DNA of 64,000 bases. Source: Mucilaginibacter sp. (lineage in GTDB: Bacteria > Bacteroidota > Bacteroidia > Sphingobacteriales > Sphingobacteriaceae). Positions 18,701 to 26,305 of the stretch are shown one piece after another. The notes beneath the pieces were generated by a model, which searched no databases, was not told the DNA's origin, and worked only from the letters and a program-made list of their open reading frames with translations. The position numbers and the translations under genes are program-made. Location: positions 39,632 to 103,631 of the forward strand of contig JAQBOV010000091.1 of the NCBI GenBank assembly GCA_028287895.1, read 5' to 3'. Position 1 is the stretch's first letter; each line of letters begins with the position of its first letter.

Positions 18701-18888
18701 TTACCATATCGCAGGAGGATATCGCTATAGTTACCGATCAGATAAAAACGGTGTACCAGAAAATAATGGCGCATGATTTTAATACGGGCTGCGGTAAAAA
18801 GGATTGTGAATGGTGCCATTTTGTGCGGAGTAATTTTACACAGCCAGGAAATATAATGGAATTGGCTGCAGAACAGGATTTGAATTAA
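15718..18888 (+). CDS. UvrD/Rep-family helicase fused to a PD-(D/E)XK nuclease with Fe-S cysteines
   Basis: A 1056-residue one-chain helicase-nuclease of the AddB/AdnB-like class. Superfamily 1A helicase motifs are Walker A GPGTGKT (39-45), motif Ia LTYTDAGAVAMRKRL, Walker B VDEFQD (275-280), VVGDDDQSIFKFQGA, NYRSN, and motif VI LFYVALTRAKQCL. The C-terminal RecB-like nuclease has H824 (AVHDALR), D914 (GNLDKVEF) and D927-x-K929 (VVDYKTG). Four cysteines, C797, C1025, C1030 and C1033, have the one-plus-three spacing that binds a 4Fe-4S cluster in AddB and AdnB. It should unwind and resect double-strand ends. No addA- or addB-like partner is adjacent. Prediction is strong for activity, weaker for pathway. 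Confidence 0.9.
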   Translation: MQPNPNKYNKEFQQALARLNPEQMAAVEQMDGPVLVIAGPGTGKTQILAARIGKILTETDASAHEILCLTYTDAGAVAMRKRLFEFIGPDAYRVNIYTFHAFCNEIIQENLEYFGKLNLEPLSDLESAILFRELIDDFPNDHVLKRFTGEVYYDVPRLKELFSTMKKEDWNRETISAAIDEYLSDIHLREGFFYKRANATKGIKIGDPHPDKIEKAREAMAKLLSAVSEYENFDKKMKDRGRYDYDDMIIWVLKAFRENQEMLRRYQERYQYILVDEFQDTSGSQNELLKFLLNYWDTPNVFVVGDDDQSIFKFQGANMKNILDFTAEYSNALKIVVLKDNYRSNQHILNISKALIGNNNERLTQQLSLNKNLEAAHPRFNEIAVEPVIREYENPDQELVHVAEQIKQLIDSRTEPGEIAVIYRNHNQVEELVHYIDVQKISVNIKRKIDILSLPFGEKIINILRYLAMEMDSPYSGDELLFEIMHYDFFGVPPIEIAKASITVTSENYKVSNSNTAKTSLRRHISELRSPAQPGLFDHVQNPEMKNLITHIDDLLKASVSVTLQQLFQSVITKMGILRYVMLQPDKGWYMQVLTNFFDFLKDESRKNPDIKLADLIATIDLMKKNNIRLALNQVIFSDNGVNFLTAHGSKGLEFEHVFLIGCNKKTWDSKGRNHGFSYPDTLTQASADDLAQMEESRRLFYVALTRAKQCLTISYATKDKNGKDQESSQFVGEILANTHLQVHYPKVSTDAMTDFYLTQLSEEDKPKVELIDSNFIDQLLQNYTLSVTHLNNYLDCPLRFYFQCLIRVPSGKSPAATFGSAVHDALRKAFKNLKENENEFMPVENFMKDFNRYMFRNRDSFTKDDFKRRLAYGEKILPPFYELNILTWNKIALVELPVKNIEVQGVPIKGNLDKVEFTGKQVNVVDYKTGNLKYAKEKFLRPNDNNPNGGDYWRQAVFYKLLVEHDRTKDWQVVDSVFDFVEPINVGEYHKEHITISQEDIAIVTDQIKTVYQKIMAHDFNTGCGKKDCEWCHFVRSNFTQPGNIMELAAEQDLN

Positions 18889-18892
18889 ACCC

Positions 18893-18920
18893 GCAGAGCG
18901 GCAACGCGTTGCCGCTCTGC
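18893..18920. repeat. Perfect 28-bp palindrome between helicase and peptidase genes
   Basis: GCAGAGCGGCAACG is followed at once by its exact complement, with no spacer. It lies 5 nt after the helicase stop and 13 nt before the peptidase ATG. RNA from either strand would form a strong hairpin, but no T tract follows (ACGATTATTATT), so it may be an attenuator or RNA-stability element rather than a full terminator. Confidence 0.75.
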
Positions 18921-18932
18921 ACGATTATTATT

Positions 18933-20282
18933 ATGAAATATCTTTTTATTCTGCCATTATTTTTCAGCCTTTCATCAATTGCCCAAACCGTCATCAAACC
19001 GGATGCCGGCATACAGCAAATGACCGGTGAGGTGTCGTCGAAAAATGTTGAAGCGATCATCCGAAGATTGGTGAATTTTAAAACACGCCATACCTTGAGT
19101 GATACCACAAGTAAAACCATCGGCAGTGGCGCTGCCCGTAACTGGATAAAAGCAGAATATGAAAAATATGCTGCAGAATCCCATGGCAGAATGACTGTAA
19201 AGTTTGACACCTTTACACAACCGAAAGGTAACCGCGTAGATAAGCCCGTGCAATTGAAGAATGTTTTGGCTGTATTGAAAGGAACTGATCCGAAGGATAC
19301 AAGAGTATACATCGTATCGGGGCATTATGATTCGCGCGTAACTGATGTCATGGCCCCCAATGGCGATGAGCCGGGTGCTAATGATGATGCTTCAGGTACG
19401 GCGGTATCGATGGAGCTGGCCCGGGTAATGGCCAAACGCTCATTTCCGGCTACCATTATTTTTATGGCGGTTGTGGGCGAAGAGCAGGGTTTGTACGGCT
19501 CAACCCATGTAGCAAAACGGGCAAAGGCTGAAAACTGGAATGTAGACGCCATGCTGAATAATGATATTGTGGGCAATACGAATGGCATGGAAACTGACCT
19601 GAAAGATAACCGAAGTGTGCGGGTATTCAGTGAAGGTGTGCCAACCGTTGCAGCTGCGAGTGAAAAACAATTAGCATCCTTAATCTCATTGGGAGGCGAG
19701 AACGACAGTCCCTCACGCGAGCTTGCTCGGTATATAAAAGAAACCGCCGAGCGGTATGTTGACCAATTGGACGTAAAATTGATCTACCGGCGCGACCGCT
19801 ACTTGCGCGGAGGCGACCATGTTCCATTTTTACAGCAGGGCTTCGCGGCGGTCCGTTTTACAGAAATGAATGAGGATTTTAACCGGCAGCATCAAAATGT
19901 CCGAACAGAAAATGGCGTGAATTACGGTGATTTGCCAGACTATGTTGATTTTAACTATGTGCAAAAAGTAGCCCGCATGAATCTTTCCGTTTTGGCTAAC
20001 CTTGCATTGGCTCCTGCCGAAGCTCAAAATGTTGGTATTGTGGCCAGTGGCCTGACTAATCGTACCCAACTGAAATGGGATGCACCCGCTAACGGTAAAA
20101 AACCCGCAGGTTATTATATACTGATGCGCGAAAGCGTGAGTCCTTACTGGGAGAAGAAATTTTATGTGACAGATACTCATGCTGAGCTGGCTTACTCAAA
20201 GGATAACTACTTTTTTGCAGTGCAGTCAGTGGACGCGGAAGGACACGAAAGTTTGCCGGTGTATCCCAAGCCGGTCAGGTAG
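18933..20282 (+). CDS. Secreted M28 family zinc aminopeptidase
   Basis: A 449-residue exported metallopeptidase. The signal peptide is MKYLFILPLFFSLSSIA, then Q. The M28 core has the five expected metal ligands: His in VSGHYDSR, bridging Asp in GANDDASG, Glu pair in VGEEQGLYGS (catalytic then ligand), Asp in LNNDIVGN and His in GGDHVPF. The region after about residue 360 resembles a fibronectin type III-like domain (TQLKWDAP..AGYYILMRE). It probably trims peptides in the periplasm or outside. I use the ATG at 18933; a TTG at 18909 would fall inside the upstream palindrome and spoil the signal peptide. Confidence 0.9.
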   Translation: MKYLFILPLFFSLSSIAQTVIKPDAGIQQMTGEVSSKNVEAIIRRLVNFKTRHTLSDTTSKTIGSGAARNWIKAEYEKYAAESHGRMTVKFDTFTQPKGNRVDKPVQLKNVLAVLKGTDPKDTRVYIVSGHYDSRVTDVMAPNGDEPGANDDASGTAVSMELARVMAKRSFPATIIFMAVVGEEQGLYGSTHVAKRAKAENWNVDAMLNNDIVGNTNGMETDLKDNRSVRVFSEGVPTVAAASEKQLASLISLGGENDSPSRELARYIKETAERYVDQLDVKLIYRRDRYLRGGDHVPFLQQGFAAVRFTEMNEDFNRQHQNVRTENGVNYGDLPDYVDFNYVQKVARMNLSVLANLALAPAEAQNVGIVASGLTNRTQLKWDAPANGKKPAGYYILMRESVSPYWEKKFYVTDTHAELAYSKDNYFFAVQSVDAEGHESLPVYPKPVR

Positions 20283-20343
20283 TCTTTAGGTATCAGCGAA
20301 GGCGATAGGAGATTAGTTTTGAACCGGGACTGCTTTTGCAAAA

Positions 20344-21150
20344 TTATTTCACACTCTTCCTCAACAGGATAAAATAGCCCAGTATAAAAACTGCCACTGC
20401 TACGGCCATGCTTACCAAGATATCTTTGGTGAACAAATCGACCGTTATTTGAGGTATGCCCGGCCCGTTGCCCATTTTATTTTTTAAAAGGCTTTTTATA
20501 GTAAGCATCGGGTGAGCATATGGGAACAGGTAAGCATATTTCCAATCTACATTAGCCAGAATAACGCCGGCAATGGTAGCAGTAAAACCGATACCCATTG
20601 GTTTTAAAAAATCCTGAAAAAGCAAACTCAATAAAAATTGTATGGATAATATTCCTAATGCGGAAAACAGGAGCTTGAGATAGGTCTGTGCCAGTATACT
20701 TTCTATATGGTATTCATTGAATTTTAAAACAGGTTTGAGCACGCTCAATAAATTGCCAAATCCAATAGTGAACAGCAGGAACAATCCGAGACATAACAAT
20801 ACGAGGGAAAATGCATAAACATATTTAGCTGTATATACGGACCATTTTGGAATAGGCAGACTGAAAAGTGATTTCCAGGTATCTGCCTTATGTTCAATGC
20901 TATTGACTGAATAGGCGATGAACACAATGAGCATAGGTAATAGTAAAGAACCCATTACTGCTAATATTGCTCCCGCAAACTGCAGCCATACTACAACACC
21001 GGGCAGATTTGCAAGGTGTTCGCTTTTGTTAAAAAAGCCGGTAAACAACAAAAGGCATATAAGCAACGGTAACAGAACAGCGCTCCAAAACCCCATTGTT
21101 TTACGCGTTTTATAAAACTCTGACCGAAATGATCGTATAAATCCGCTCAT
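20344..21150 (-). CDS. ABC-2 type permease (antibiotic/lantibiotic exporter class)
   Basis: A 268-residue integral membrane protein with six predicted helices. Landmarks are the N-terminal FIRSFRSEFYKTRKTMGFW, typical of BcrB/NatB-like permeases, a first helix LLPLLICLLLFTGFF, helices near 60-80, 110-135, 160-180 and 190-205, and a last one VAVAVFILGYFILLR. It starts 4 nt after the ATPase gene (21155-22054), so the two form one transporter. The cargo may be a peptide antibiotic, lipid or ion; the neighbouring LytS/LytTR pair supports a stress or antibiotic-response role. Substrate cannot be inferred from sequence. Confidence 0.82.
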   Translation of the reverse strand: MSGFIRSFRSEFYKTRKTMGFWSAVLLPLLICLLLFTGFFNKSEHLANLPGVVVWLQFAGAILAVMGSLLLPMLIVFIAYSVNSIEHKADTWKSLFSLPIPKWSVYTAKYVYAFSLVLLCLGLFLLFTIGFGNLLSVLKPVLKFNEYHIESILAQTYLKLLFSALGILSIQFLLSLLFQDFLKPMGIGFTATIAGVILANVDWKYAYLFPYAHPMLTIKSLLKNKMGNGPGIPQITVDLFTKDILVSMAVAVAVFILGYFILLRKSVK

Positions 21151-21154
21151 TTGC

Positions 21155-22054
21155 TCAGGCTTGTTGGGTGATGTCTAAAAATAGTTTTTCCAGATCCTGA
21201 TGTATTTTGTGGATACTATAAATCATATGCCCGTTCTTATTAAGTAAAGTGTTGATCTCGCCCATTTGGATTTTTGAAGCGTATGGGACAGATAAATGTT
21301 TGTCATTAATATCGGTTATAACAAAACCATGTTTTTTCAAAAAGTTAGCTGCATCAACGGCGTTATCCAATTCGATATGTACCTGTGGCTGACTGATGGC
21401 TTCCAGGTCCTGAATGCTTCCCTGAAAAAGTAATTCGCCCTTATCGATAATGCCTACATGCGTAGCCATACGCTCTACTTCCCCCAGCAGGTGGCTTGAT
21501 ATAAAAACGGTTTTACTATGCCGGGTAACCAACCTGATCAATAATTCACGCACTTCAATAATACCGTTTGGATCAAGGCCGTTAGTAGGCTCGTCAAGAA
21601 TAAGTAGTTTAGGGTCGGACAGTAAAGCCAGGGCAATGCCGAGGCGCTGTTTCATCCCTGATGAATATTTGCCGGCTTTTTTGTGCGCTGCATCGGTTAA
21701 ATGCACCAGTGCAAGCATCTCATCAACTCTTTGTTCGGATATCTGCAGCAGCAAAGCCCGGTTCATCAGGTTTTCTTTGCCCGAAAGATGAAGATATATG
21801 GCAGGCTGCTCAATCAGCGAGCCTATTTGCGAAAGAATAGTAATGCGATTGCTTTTCAACTCCTTACCAAAAATATGAATGCTGCCCTGATCTGTTTTTA
21901 ACAGATTGAGCAGCAATTTTATGGTAGTGGTTTTACCGGCGCCGTTCGGCCCCAGGAAACCGTAAATACTGCCTTCGGGCACTTGCAGGGATAGCGATTT
22001 TACAACTTGCTGGTTGCCAAAATGAAAACTAAGCCCTTCGGTGCTAATTACCAT
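21155..22054 (-). CDS. ABC transporter ATP-binding protein (BcrA/CcmA-like)
   Basis: A 299-residue ATPase: Walker A GPNGAGKTT, Q-loop IGSLIEQPAIY, signature YSSGMKQRLG, Walker B KLLILDEPTNGLD and H-switch ISSHLLGEVERMA. The C-terminal extension after about 220 resembles the accessory domain of BcrA-type antibiotic exporters. The frame stays open for 74 codons upstream, but I start at the ATG 22054 because MVISTEGLSFHFGNQ begins the fold and because it overlaps the stop of a 68-codon gene by 7 nt, implying translational coupling. With the downstream permease it makes a complete exporter. Confidence 0.9.
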   Translation of the reverse strand: MVISTEGLSFHFGNQQVVKSLSLQVPEGSIYGFLGPNGAGKTTTIKLLLNLLKTDQGSIHIFGKELKSNRITILSQIGSLIEQPAIYLHLSGKENLMNRALLLQISEQRVDEMLALVHLTDAAHKKAGKYSSGMKQRLGIALALLSDPKLLILDEPTNGLDPNGIIEVRELLIRLVTRHSKTVFISSHLLGEVERMATHVGIIDKGELLFQGSIQDLEAISQPQVHIELDNAVDAANFLKKHGFVITDINDKHLSVPYASKIQMGEINTLLNKNGHMIYSIHKIHQDLEKLFLDITQQA

Positions 22055-22254
22055 AGTTTTTCTTTGGCAATCGAGCAAACGGTTTTTACCAAAGTTATGC
22101 CTTTGTAAAAAAGCGATGTTGCATGTACAACCGTATTCCCTTCGTTGTAATCCTTTTTTTGTTGAGATTGATAACTTATCCCCATTATTAAAGCAAATAC
22201 CACAGGTAACAACAGTAAAATAAATGGATTCGAATTTGAGATCAGCCTTTTCAT
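22048..22254 (-). CDS. 68-residue membrane-anchored small protein, coupled to the ABC exporter
   Basis: A short protein beginning MKRLISNSNPFILLLLPVVF, with one hydrophobic segment (residues 11-27) and a polar, Lys-rich remainder ending SIAKEKLW. Its stop codon lies inside the first codons of the ABC ATPase gene (7-nt overlap), a layout typical of translational coupling, and its start faces the LytTR boxes and two-component genes. I do not recognise the family. It may be an accessory subunit or a small sensor of the exporter. Its protein-like composition and operon position make it more convincing than the overlapping extended ATPase frame. Confidence 0.6.
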   Translation of the reverse strand: MKRLISNSNPFILLLLPVVFALIMGISYQSQQKKDYNEGNTVVHATSLFYKGITLVKTVCSIAKEKLW

Positions 22255-22341
22255 TGTGTGATGATTTATGATACAAAAGAATAGCTAATTTTTAACCTGC
22301 TAAAAAGTATTAGACCAACAGACCGGATTTGTAGATGAACC

Positions 22342-22392
22342 GGCGTTTTGACCTATAAAAGCGTTCATCGTAAATATTAAGGCGTTTATCGG
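22342..22392. promoter_or_regulatory. Candidate LytTR operator: three GCGTT direct repeats
   Basis: Three related direct repeats stand in the spacer between the exporter operon and the LytTR gene pair: GGCGTTTTGA (22342), AGCGTTCATCG (22360) and GGCGTTTATCGG (22381). The last two are 21 bp apart, the spacing known for LytTR-domain regulators, which bind two 9-bp direct repeats separated by about 12 bp. The first is 18 bp from the second. Binding is an inference. Confidence 0.5.
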
Positions 22393-22456
22393 CAAAAAGA
22401 GATACTATATATAAATATTGAGTAATAAAGCATACAAAAATATTACTTTAGATGCG

Positions 22457-23470
22457 ATGAAGCGCAATTGGCAGATATTTTGGCATATTATTTTTTGGGT
22501 GAGTATCATATCGTATTTTATGGTAGTTACCCATAATAACAGTAAGTTAAGCCTTGCAAGCCTGTTTGCAATATTTGTGGCATTTGGATTTGTGAATATT
22601 GGGTTATTTTACCTCAACTTTTTATACCTCATTCCCAAATTTCTGGACAACAAAAAGTATAAGGCTTATACGCTCACCTTAATAATCTGCATTATTGCTT
22701 TTGCATTAGGGAAATACGGACTGACAACTTTTTTTAAATCCGTTATAAACAGATATGACGAGGGGCACCAGAGCTCATTCGGATCATATTTTATTGGCTC
22801 AGTACTCACCAATATCTTTTTTCTGTTTTTAAGCACAGCGTTGAAATTTAGTATAGACTGGTTCTTGAATGAGCGTGTTCAGCGTGATCTTGAAAACCAG
22901 CGGTTGAGCGCCGAATTGGCCTTTTTAAAATCGCAGATCAATCCTCATTTTTTATTTAATTCATTGAACAGTATTTATTCCCTTGCTTACCAGAAATCGG
23001 ATACTGCGCCCGAAGCGATTTTGAAGCTGTCGGAAATTATGCGGTATATGCTTTACGAGAGCAATGACAACAAAGTGGATCTGGCAAAGGAATTACAGTA
23101 CCTGCAAAATTATATCGACCTGCAAAAAATACGATTTGGCAATAAAGCCTTTGTCGATTTTAAAATAACGGGAGATATAGGAAATCAAAAGATAGTACCT
23201 TTATTACTGATCGCATTTATTGAAAATGCTTTTAAACATGGAGTAGCCAATGACCCTTCCTCGCCGATACGATTGCTTATTAACCTTGATGGAACTCATC
23301 TTCACTTTTATATGGAGAATAAAAAACATACACTCAACCGGGATAATGAAGGAGGGATAGGGTTAAATAATGTTAAACGCAGGCTCGATTTGCTTTATCC
23401 AGGCAAATATGGCCTGGCTATACAGGATAAAACCAATACTTATACTTGTGAATTATCATTAGTTTTATAA
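22457..23470 (+). CDS. LytS/YpdA-type sensor histidine kinase
   Basis: A 337-residue membrane kinase of the His_kinase (PF06580) family. Four hydrophobic helices fill about residues 5-135 (IFWHIIFWVSIISYF; LFAIFVAFGFVNIGLFYLNFLYL; AYTLTLIICIIAFALG; GSVLTNIFFLFLSTALKF). Then comes the phospho-acceptor block LKSQINPHFLFNSLNS with H164, and a C-terminal ATPase with ENAFKHG (N-box) and GGIGLNNVKRRLDLLY (G-box). It likely senses membrane or cell-wall conditions and phosphorylates the next gene's product; the stop and the next start are 1 nt apart. I start at ATG 22457; a TTG at 22418 would add 13 residues. Confidence 0.9.
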   Translation: MKRNWQIFWHIIFWVSIISYFMVVTHNNSKLSLASLFAIFVAFGFVNIGLFYLNFLYLIPKFLDNKKYKAYTLTLIICIIAFALGKYGLTTFFKSVINRYDEGHQSSFGSYFIGSVLTNIFFLFLSTALKFSIDWFLNERVQRDLENQRLSAELAFLKSQINPHFLFNSLNSIYSLAYQKSDTAPEAILKLSEIMRYMLYESNDNKVDLAKELQYLQNYIDLQKIRFGNKAFVDFKITGDIGNQKIVPLLLIAFIENAFKHGVANDPSSPIRLLINLDGTHLHFYMENKKHTLNRDNEGGIGLNNVKRRLDLLYPGKYGLAIQDKTNTYTCELSLVL

Positions 23471-23471
23471 C

Positions 23472-24197
23472 ATGATCAGATGCCTTGTAGTTGATGATGA
23501 GCCTTTAGCGCTCCATATATTGGAAGATTACATATCCAAAATGCCTTTTTTAACTTTGGTGAAGGCAACCACCAATCCTATTGAGGCATTGCAATTGGTG
23601 CAGGAAGGGCGTGTTGACCTGGTTTTTTTGGATGTGCAGATGCCCGAATTGACCGGCATACAGTTTTTGCGCATAGCTAATGGCAAAGCCAAAGTGATAT
23701 TGACCACCGCTTACTCTCAATATGCGCTGGAAGGCTATGAACTTGATGTGATCGATTACCTGCTTAAACCGATCGCATTCGACCGGTTTTTTAAAGCGGT
23801 GCAAAAGGCACAGGCCATCTTACAACCATCGTCAAAGCCCGAAGTAAAAGCAGAAACCGCCCCTCAAAGTGATTTTTTGAGTGATTTTATTTTTGTAAAA
23901 ACAGAGCATAAGATTCAAAAGGTGTACCTGAATGACATTTTGTTTATTGAGGGTCTGAAAGATTACATTTCGATATTTACACGGGCCGAGCGCATTATCA
24001 CCCTGCAGAATATGAAAAAAATGGAGGATGCCTTACCCGATAAGCATTTTATCAGGGTGCATAAATCATATATCGTATCATTAAATAAGATCGACAGTAT
24101 CGAGCGAAGCCGCATTTTTATTGGCGACAAAATTATCCCGGTGGGAGATACCTATCGTGAAGAGTTTTTTAAAATAGTGGACGGGAAGAACATTTAG
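23472..24197 (+). CDS. LytTR family response regulator
   Basis: A 241-residue regulator. The receiver domain (1-120) has the acidic pair in VVDDEP, phospho-acceptor D54 in LVFLDVQMPELTG, T in LTTAYS and K in YLLKPI. The LytTR DNA-binding domain (about 140-238) is recognised by FIFVKTEHKIQKV, DILFIEGLKDYISIFT, and HFIRVHKSYIVSLNKIDSI. It should bind pairs of short direct repeats, and such repeats lie just upstream of its own operon, facing the exporter genes. Likely role: autoregulation and control of the divergent exporter. The 3' end overlaps the convergent plsC gene by 4 nt. Confidence 0.93.
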   Translation: MIRCLVVDDEPLALHILEDYISKMPFLTLVKATTNPIEALQLVQEGRVDLVFLDVQMPELTGIQFLRIANGKAKVILTTAYSQYALEGYELDVIDYLLKPIAFDRFFKAVQKAQAILQPSSKPEVKAETAPQSDFLSDFIFVKTEHKIQKVYLNDILFIEGLKDYISIFTRAERIITLQNMKKMEDALPDKHFIRVHKSYIVSLNKIDSIERSRIFIGDKIIPVGDTYREEFFKIVDGKNI

Positions 24198-24946
24198 TTG
24201 GCGGTTGCCGGTTCCTGCCCGAGTGCTTTCCTTATCTTATTTTCAGCTTCCATTACTACTTCTTCAACCGGTCTTTTTTCCGGTTCAATAGGCTTAAGCA
24301 CTTCCCATGTCATACGTTGAAATGTACTTAGGGGGTAAGCGCCGTAACGTACCATTTTCCATGAATTGTTAATCGCTAAAGGAACAATCAATGCTTCAGG
24401 ACATTTTTTTAGCAGCGTGGCAACACCTGTCGGCTTGAAGGTTTTTACTTTTCCGTCTTTTGAGCGTGTGCCTTCCGGAAATATCATTGCCGACCATTTA
24501 TTCTCTTTCATTCGTGTGCCCAATTTAGCAATTTCGGTAATGGACTGGCGCGGGTCTTTGCGGTCGATGTTGGCGGCCCCTCCATGGCGCAGGTTGTATG
24601 ATATGGAAGGTATGCCTTTAGCTAACTCTATCTTTGAAATAAACTTGGCGTGATATTTACGCAGATGCCAGATCATTACCGGGATATCATACAGGCTTTG
24701 GTGATTAGTGATAAAAATAATAGGTCTGCCGATGGGCAGGTTCTGTTTATTGATGAATGTTACCGTATTTCCTAACGGATAATAGGTGCACACCAGGAAA
24801 AAATTCAGGATGTCGACCGCCCTTTTATGTGCCTTATAGCCAAATACATTAAAGCATATCCATTGTATGGGATGAAAAATAACCAGCATCAATCCAAAAA
24901 GGATATAATGGACAGGAGAAAGAATATAGCCTAGAAATTTCCTCAT
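24194..24946 (-). CDS. plsC: 1-acyl-sn-glycerol-3-phosphate acyltransferase
   Basis: A 250-residue PlsC-type acyltransferase that converts lysophosphatidic to phosphatidic acid at the inner membrane. The catalytic HX4D motif is NHQSLYD (around residue 85), followed by IPSISYNLRHGGAANIDRKD, FPEGTRSKDG and the final block VPLAINNSW. A hydrophobic N-terminus (PVHYILFGLMLVIFHPIQWI) anchors it. Length and start (ATG) are usual. It stands alone on this strand; its 3' end meets the LytTR gene tail to tail, overlapping 4 nt. Confidence 0.9.
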   Translation of the reverse strand: MRKFLGYILSPVHYILFGLMLVIFHPIQWICFNVFGYKAHKRAVDILNFFLVCTYYPLGNTVTFINKQNLPIGRPIIFITNHQSLYDIPVMIWHLRKYHAKFISKIELAKGIPSISYNLRHGGAANIDRKDPRQSITEIAKLGTRMKENKWSAMIFPEGTRSKDGKVKTFKPTGVATLLKKCPEALIVPLAINNSWKMVRYGAYPLSTFQRMTWEVLKPIEPEKRPVEEVVMEAENKIRKALGQEPATAN

Positions 24947-24967
24947 TCACCGGCAAAGGTAGGAATT

Positions 24968-25004
24968 GGTTGATTAAGTTGGAATAGGTTGATCAAGTTG
25001 AATA
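24968..25004. repeat. Two tandem copies of an 18-19 bp unit
   Basis: GGTTGATTAAGTTGGAATA is followed directly by GGTTGATCAAGTTGAATA, differing by one substitution and one deletion. It lies between plsC and the permease fragment, in non-coding sequence. Confidence 0.7.
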
Positions 25005-25048
25005 AAGTGATCACGACCTACTCAATCCACCTTAATCTAGCCAAAGAT

Positions 25049-26305
25049 TCACTCCGTTTTCAAACTCTTCACCGGGTTGGCCAGTGCAGCTTTAATAGCC
25101 TGGAAGCTCACCGTAAATAAGGCTATAATTATTGCCATTAAGCCTGCTAAGGCAAACATCCACCAGCTGATATTTATTTTATAGGCAAACGCTTGCAGCC
25201 ATTTGCTCATGCCGTACCAGGCAATAGGCGTAGCGATTAGCATGGCTATTATTACCAGTTTCAAAAAGTCTTTTGACAGTAGTCCGACAATGCCCGTTAC
25301 ACTTGCACCCAATACTTTTCTGATACCTATTTCCTTGTTCCGTTGTTCGGCGCTGAAAGCAGCAAGGCCAAATAATCCCAGGCAGGAAATAAGAATAGCC
25401 ATCAGTGTAAATGAATTAATGATCTGAGATAAGGTGATCTCCGTTTCGTACTGCTTTTGCACCTCGGCATCCAGAAAGGCATATTCAAAGGGCACGGCAG
25501 GAAGATCCTTGTGCCATAGGGCCTCTATTTTCCCAAGGAGATCTTTATAGTTTTTGCTATTGGCAGATAAGACCATGTAATTAAAATCCACGGGATTTTT
25601 ATCGTAAACCAGCATAAACGGTTTTACATCGCCGTGGAGTGAATTATAATTAAAATCTTTCATTACTCCGGCTACTTCAACATAGGTTACCGGGTTTGGC
25701 GGATACTGGGTATAAAGCCTTTGACCAACCGCGGTTTGAGCGTTAAATTGCAGCCTTTTAGCCAGTGTTTCATTGATCAGCACACGGGTTGAATCGTGTA
25801 ACCTTAAATCCCTGCCGCTGACTATTTTTATGCCATTGGCCTGCACAAAATGTTCGTCACTGCTTATGTTTTGTGCATCAATGGCGGTGGTCATATTCCC
25901 GCCTGCAGGGTAAACACCATGATCACGTGGAACAAACTGGCTCAGGTAATTATCGGCGCTGCTAACGGTCTTTACTTCGGCCAGTTGACGAAGGTCGCCT
26001 GCAAAAGATGGCATTTTACTTTGCGTATCGCCGGTGTAGAAGCTGAAAATGAGTTTTTGGCTCGTGTTAAAACCCAGGTCCTTATTTTTTATGTAGTTAA
26101 GCTGGCTATAGATAACGATTATACCCACGATCAATACGATGGATAAAACAAACTGGAACACGACCAGTGAACGGCGTATGCCCGCTGCCGATACCTGGCT
26201 GGTAAAATTGCCTTTTATAACCTTAATTGCTTCAAAAGCGGAAAGATAGAATGCCGGATAACTGCCTGCAACAAGGCCGGTAACCAATACGAGGCTTGTC
26301 AGCAT
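25049..26305 (-). CDS. MacB-like ABC permease, C-terminal fragment of a frameshifted gene
   Basis: A 418-residue frame holding the second half of a MacB/FtsX-type permease. It starts in the last helix of the first FtsX domain (MLTSLVLVTGLVAGSYPAFYLSAF), then has IRRSLVVFQFVLSIVLIVGI, a periplasmic MacB_PCD-like domain (about 50-260) and a second FtsX domain with QRNKEIGIRKVLGASVTGIV and three helices. In intact relatives of about 790-800 residues this follows directly on the product of 26305-27477. A single base appears missing before the TGG CTG ATG codons. The ATG overlaps the preceding TGA (TGATG), so reinitiation could still make both halves. Probably a pseudogene or sequencing error. Confidence 0.72.
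   Translation of the reverse strand: MLTSLVLVTGLVAGSYPAFYLSAFEAIKVIKGNFTSQVSAAGIRRSLVVFQFVLSIVLIVGIIVIYSQLNYIKNKDLGFNTSQKLIFSFYTGDTQSKMPSFAGDLRQLAEVKTVSSADNYLSQFVPRDHGVYPAGGNMTTAIDAQNISSDEHFVQANGIKIVSGRDLRLHDSTRVLINETLAKRLQFNAQTAVGQRLYTQYPPNPVTYVEVAGVMKDFNYNSLHGDVKPFMLVYDKNPVDFNYMVLSANSKNYKDLLGKIEALWHKDLPAVPFEYAFLDAEVQKQYETEITLSQIINSFTLMAILISCLGLFGLAAFSAEQRNKEIGIRKVLGASVTGIVGLLSKDFLKLVIIAMLIATPIAWYGMSKWLQAFAYKINISWWMFALAGLMAIIIALFTVSFQAIKAALANPVKSLKTE

Noticed and set aside
21155..22276. 373-codon version of the ABC ATPase
   Set aside because: The extra 74 residues come from the 68-codon gene in another frame and lack protein-like features; ATG 22054 starts the fold.
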